IMG/VR virus record: IMGVR_UViG_3300046311_000100
Coordinates: 1-36,340 of that record
Length of the DNA: 36,340 bases
Direction: 5' to 3' (one strand)
Source: a virus
Below are positions 34,993-36,340 of this stretch, piece after piece; positions within the stretch are counted from its first letter, which is position 1; every line of letters starts with the position of its first letter. Both the position numbers and the translations under genes were made by a program. The notes under the pieces were generated by a model that did not search any database, was not told where the DNA came from, and saw nothing but the letters and a program-made list of their open reading frames with translations.

Positions 34993-35819
34993 TGTCTGGC
35001 GGTGGCGGTGGCGGCGGCCCGCAAACATCTACTACAGTGCAGTCTATGCCTAACGAGCTTAGGCCGCTTGCATCAGCATATACAGATAAAGCAATCGGGC
35101 TGGCTAATCAAGGTTATACACCTTACGGCGGGCAGCGCAATGCAGACCTGAACACGACCCAGCAACTCGGTATTGGCATGGTTCAGGATAGGGCGTTAAA
35201 CGGCGATTCGACGGTTAATGCTGGCAGTCAATTTTTGCAAAACCAACTTAATAAGGGCCCTACTGGCGCGACTCAAAATCCATACGCTGGCCCTAATCCG
35301 TATCTAGATTTAATGGTTAAAAAATCGCAAGATTCGGTTGTTAACCAATTTAACACAATGGTAAAGCCTCAAACAGAAACCGCGATGTCAAACAGCGGCT
35401 CATTTGGCAACGCTGGCTTAGACGAGGTGTTGCAGGGCCAGCAAAAGGCGGCTGCCGGGCAAATGGCAGATATATCGAATAGCATGTACGGGCAGGCATA
35501 TAACACGTCCCAGCAACTTGGTGAATCTTTTGCTGGGCGAAACGACCAAGCCATGCAGAACTTTGCATCAAACGGCATGAATGCAGCCAATTTGGGCTTG
35601 CAGTATGGTAATCAGGCCTACAACGATGCGAGCCAATTGGCGCGGGCTGGGCAGATTCAGCAAAACCAAGATCAAAACAATTTGGACTTTAATTATCAGC
35701 AGTTCCAGGATGCTGGTAATCTGCCTTACAAACAACTTGGTGCCATGTCTGGTGTTTTTGGCTCAAACCTGGGCGGCTCGAGCAGCACGACACAGCAGGC
35801 TGCGAAGGGTGGTAAATAA
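34992..35819 (+). CDS. Gln/Asn-rich predicted ejection or tail-tip protein
   Basis: A 275-residue protein with a Gly-rich start, then conserved-looking blocks (NPYLDLMVKKSQDSVVNQFN; MVKPQTETAMSNSGSFGNAG; LARAGQIQQNQDQNNLDF). The motif NPYLD...V-N-FN-MV-P, followed by S-G-FG and long Gln/Asn helices, is one I recognise in internal virion or ejection proteins of podoviruses. Starts TAATG after a micro-ORF and ends TAATG before the next gene. No catalytic motif. Role inferred from pattern and position. Confidence 0.7.
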   Translation: MSGGGGGGGPQTSTTVQSMPNELRPLASAYTDKAIGLANQGYTPYGGQRNADLNTTQQLGIGMVQDRALNGDSTVNAGSQFLQNQLNKGPTGATQNPYAGPNPYLDLMVKKSQDSVVNQFNTMVKPQTETAMSNSGSFGNAGLDEVLQGQQKAAAGQMADISNSMYGQAYNTSQQLGESFAGRNDQAMQNFASNGMNAANLGLQYGNQAYNDASQLARAGQIQQNQDQNNLDFNYQQFQDAGNLPYKQLGAMSGVFGSNLGGSSSTTQQAAKGGK

Positions 35820-36160
35820 TGTCAAATAAAGGCGGAATTACAGGGGTCTCGCCGTCCGGGGCTGGTGAGCGAACTGTTGCCGGGGATAGCAGCATGAACG
35901 GCCTTCGCATGCTGCAAGCATATCGTGGTGGCGCTAATGCGGGCCAGCTAGGCGCAATGAACCAGCCTGCGCAGCGCCAGCAACAATTTTTACCGCCAGC
36001 GCTAGCCCCTTATATGGCCCCGGCCCCAGCCCCGACTCCTTATGAGGCAATGCTACAGCAACGGGCGGCTCAGTCGGCGTCACCGATAAAGACTTTTAAC
36101 CTAAACGACCCGTCCACGTATGGTAATCGCTTTAACCCACAAGATACTGGCGGCATGTAA
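35819..36160 (+). CDS. Pro/Ala/Gln-rich hypothetical virion protein
   Basis: A 113-residue low-complexity protein: SNKGGITGVSPSGAGERTVA, a helix with GLRMLQAYRGGANAGQLGAM, then a Pro/Ala stretch (LAPYMAPAPAPTPYEAMLQQ) and an Asn/Pro-rich end. Probably disordered. Its start and stop each overlap a neighbour (TAATG). It belongs to the ejection-protein block by position; no family recognised. Confidence 0.6.
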   Translation: MSNKGGITGVSPSGAGERTVAGDSSMNGLRMLQAYRGGANAGQLGAMNQPAQRQQQFLPPALAPYMAPAPAPTPYEAMLQQRAAQSASPIKTFNLNDPSTYGNRFNPQDTGGM

Positions 36161-36340
36161 TGGCTTTTTTTGAAGACTTACTTAATGACCCGGCAACACT
36201 TGCTTTGCTAGGCGGGGCTGCTATCGCTGCAACTGGCGGCTTGGCGGCCCCGGCTGTAGCGGGCGCGGGTACGGCGGCGGCTGGTGCTGGGGCGGGACTA
36301 CTAGCTGGGGAGGGTGTGGCGGCGGGGCTTGCTGCTGGGG
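36160..36340 (+). CDS. Ala/Gly-rich membrane-like virion protein, N-terminal part (gene crosses the window edge)
   Basis: The first 60 codons of a gene that runs off the right edge. The 181 bases here plus bases 1-437 make 618 bases, so joining the ends keeps one frame and gives a 205-residue protein. It opens MAFFEDLLNDPATLALLGG and then becomes a long Ala/Gly-rich hydrophobic stretch with one or two possible membrane segments. The start overlaps the previous stop (TAATG), as at several junctions in this module. It lies among predicted ejection proteins, and an internal virion or membrane-penetrating role is an inference from that context. I recognise no family. Confidence 0.75.
   Translation, partial: MAFFEDLLNDPATLALLGGAAIAATGGLAAPAVAGAGTAAAGAGAGLLAGEGVAAGLAAG

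Noticed and set aside
1-36340. Diversity-generating retroelement, integrase, tRNA genes
   Set aside because: No reverse transcriptase motif (YxDD), no VR/TR-like near-repeat at the fibre genes, no tyrosine or serine recombinase, and no cloverleaf I could assemble.

Overview
The window looks like the complete genome of a tailed bacteriophage, very probably with podovirus morphology, infecting a Gram-negative host. The Gram-negative host is inferred from an embedded Rz/Rz1 spanin pair, an M15-type endolysin and a phage-encoded predicted outer-membrane protein. The window edges are artificial. The reading frame opened at 36160 runs off the right edge and continues in the same frame at base 1 to a stop at 435-437, so the molecule is circular or circularly permuted. 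This fits a headful-packaging terminase of the PBSX/Terminase_3 type. The host genus cannot be fixed from the sequence. I see no integrase, tRNA, rRNA, insertion sequence, reverse transcriptase or CRISPR array.

Layout. (1) 23030-36340 joined to 1-6547, plus strand: packaging and virion genes. In order these are small and large terminase, portal, a virion protein, small proteins, scaffold-like protein, major capsid protein of the DUF5309/SU10 type, adaptor, nozzle-like tail protein, a GNAT-like protein, several Ala/Gly/Gln-rich predicted ejection proteins, a fibre with an S74 autoprocessing chaperone, a small tail protein and a pectate-lyase-fold tailspike. (2) 6578-7843: lysis genes, namely holin, M15 endopeptidase, an extra 39-residue membrane protein, Rz, and Rz1 nested out of frame inside Rz. 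(3) 7836-9219: an HELLH metallopeptidase-like protein and an HTH-metallophosphoesterase fusion. (4) 15322 down to 9447, minus strand: one long leftward early operon. It has a consensus promoter, a small leader protein, four tandem paralogous repeat proteins, a chain of very small genes, an ERF annealing protein, SSB, a decayed HNH gene and a Gp157-like protein. (5) 15955-20946, plus strand: a rightward early operon with a small HTH regulator, a DUF1376 initiator-like protein carrying a candidate origin, a DnaB helicase, RusA, a Ref-like HNH protein and NinB. (6) 20947-23029: a region rich in potential RNA structure, holding only a DUF5710 gene and an outer-membrane protein gene.

How it fits together. 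The divergent early operons resemble a lambdoid pL/pR arrangement. Two nearly identical 14-bp dyads, CGCC-N6-GGCG, sit inside the leftward promoter spacer and over the -10 and start codon of the HTH gene. One regulator therefore probably controls both directions. No CI-like repressor or integrase is visible. Where a lysogeny gene might sit there is instead a relic of a P63C-domain gene and a terminator, so the phage may be a strictly lytic derivative of a temperate ancestor. ERF, SSB, RusA, Ref-like and NinB form a recombination toolkit split between the two operons. DUF1376 and DnaB drive replication.

The least explained part is the four-gene repeat cassette at 12615-15161. Each protein is a run of 9-residue units (27 bp) followed by a conserved tail of about 61 residues. 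Unit counts are 9, 13, 21 and 17 in order of transcription.
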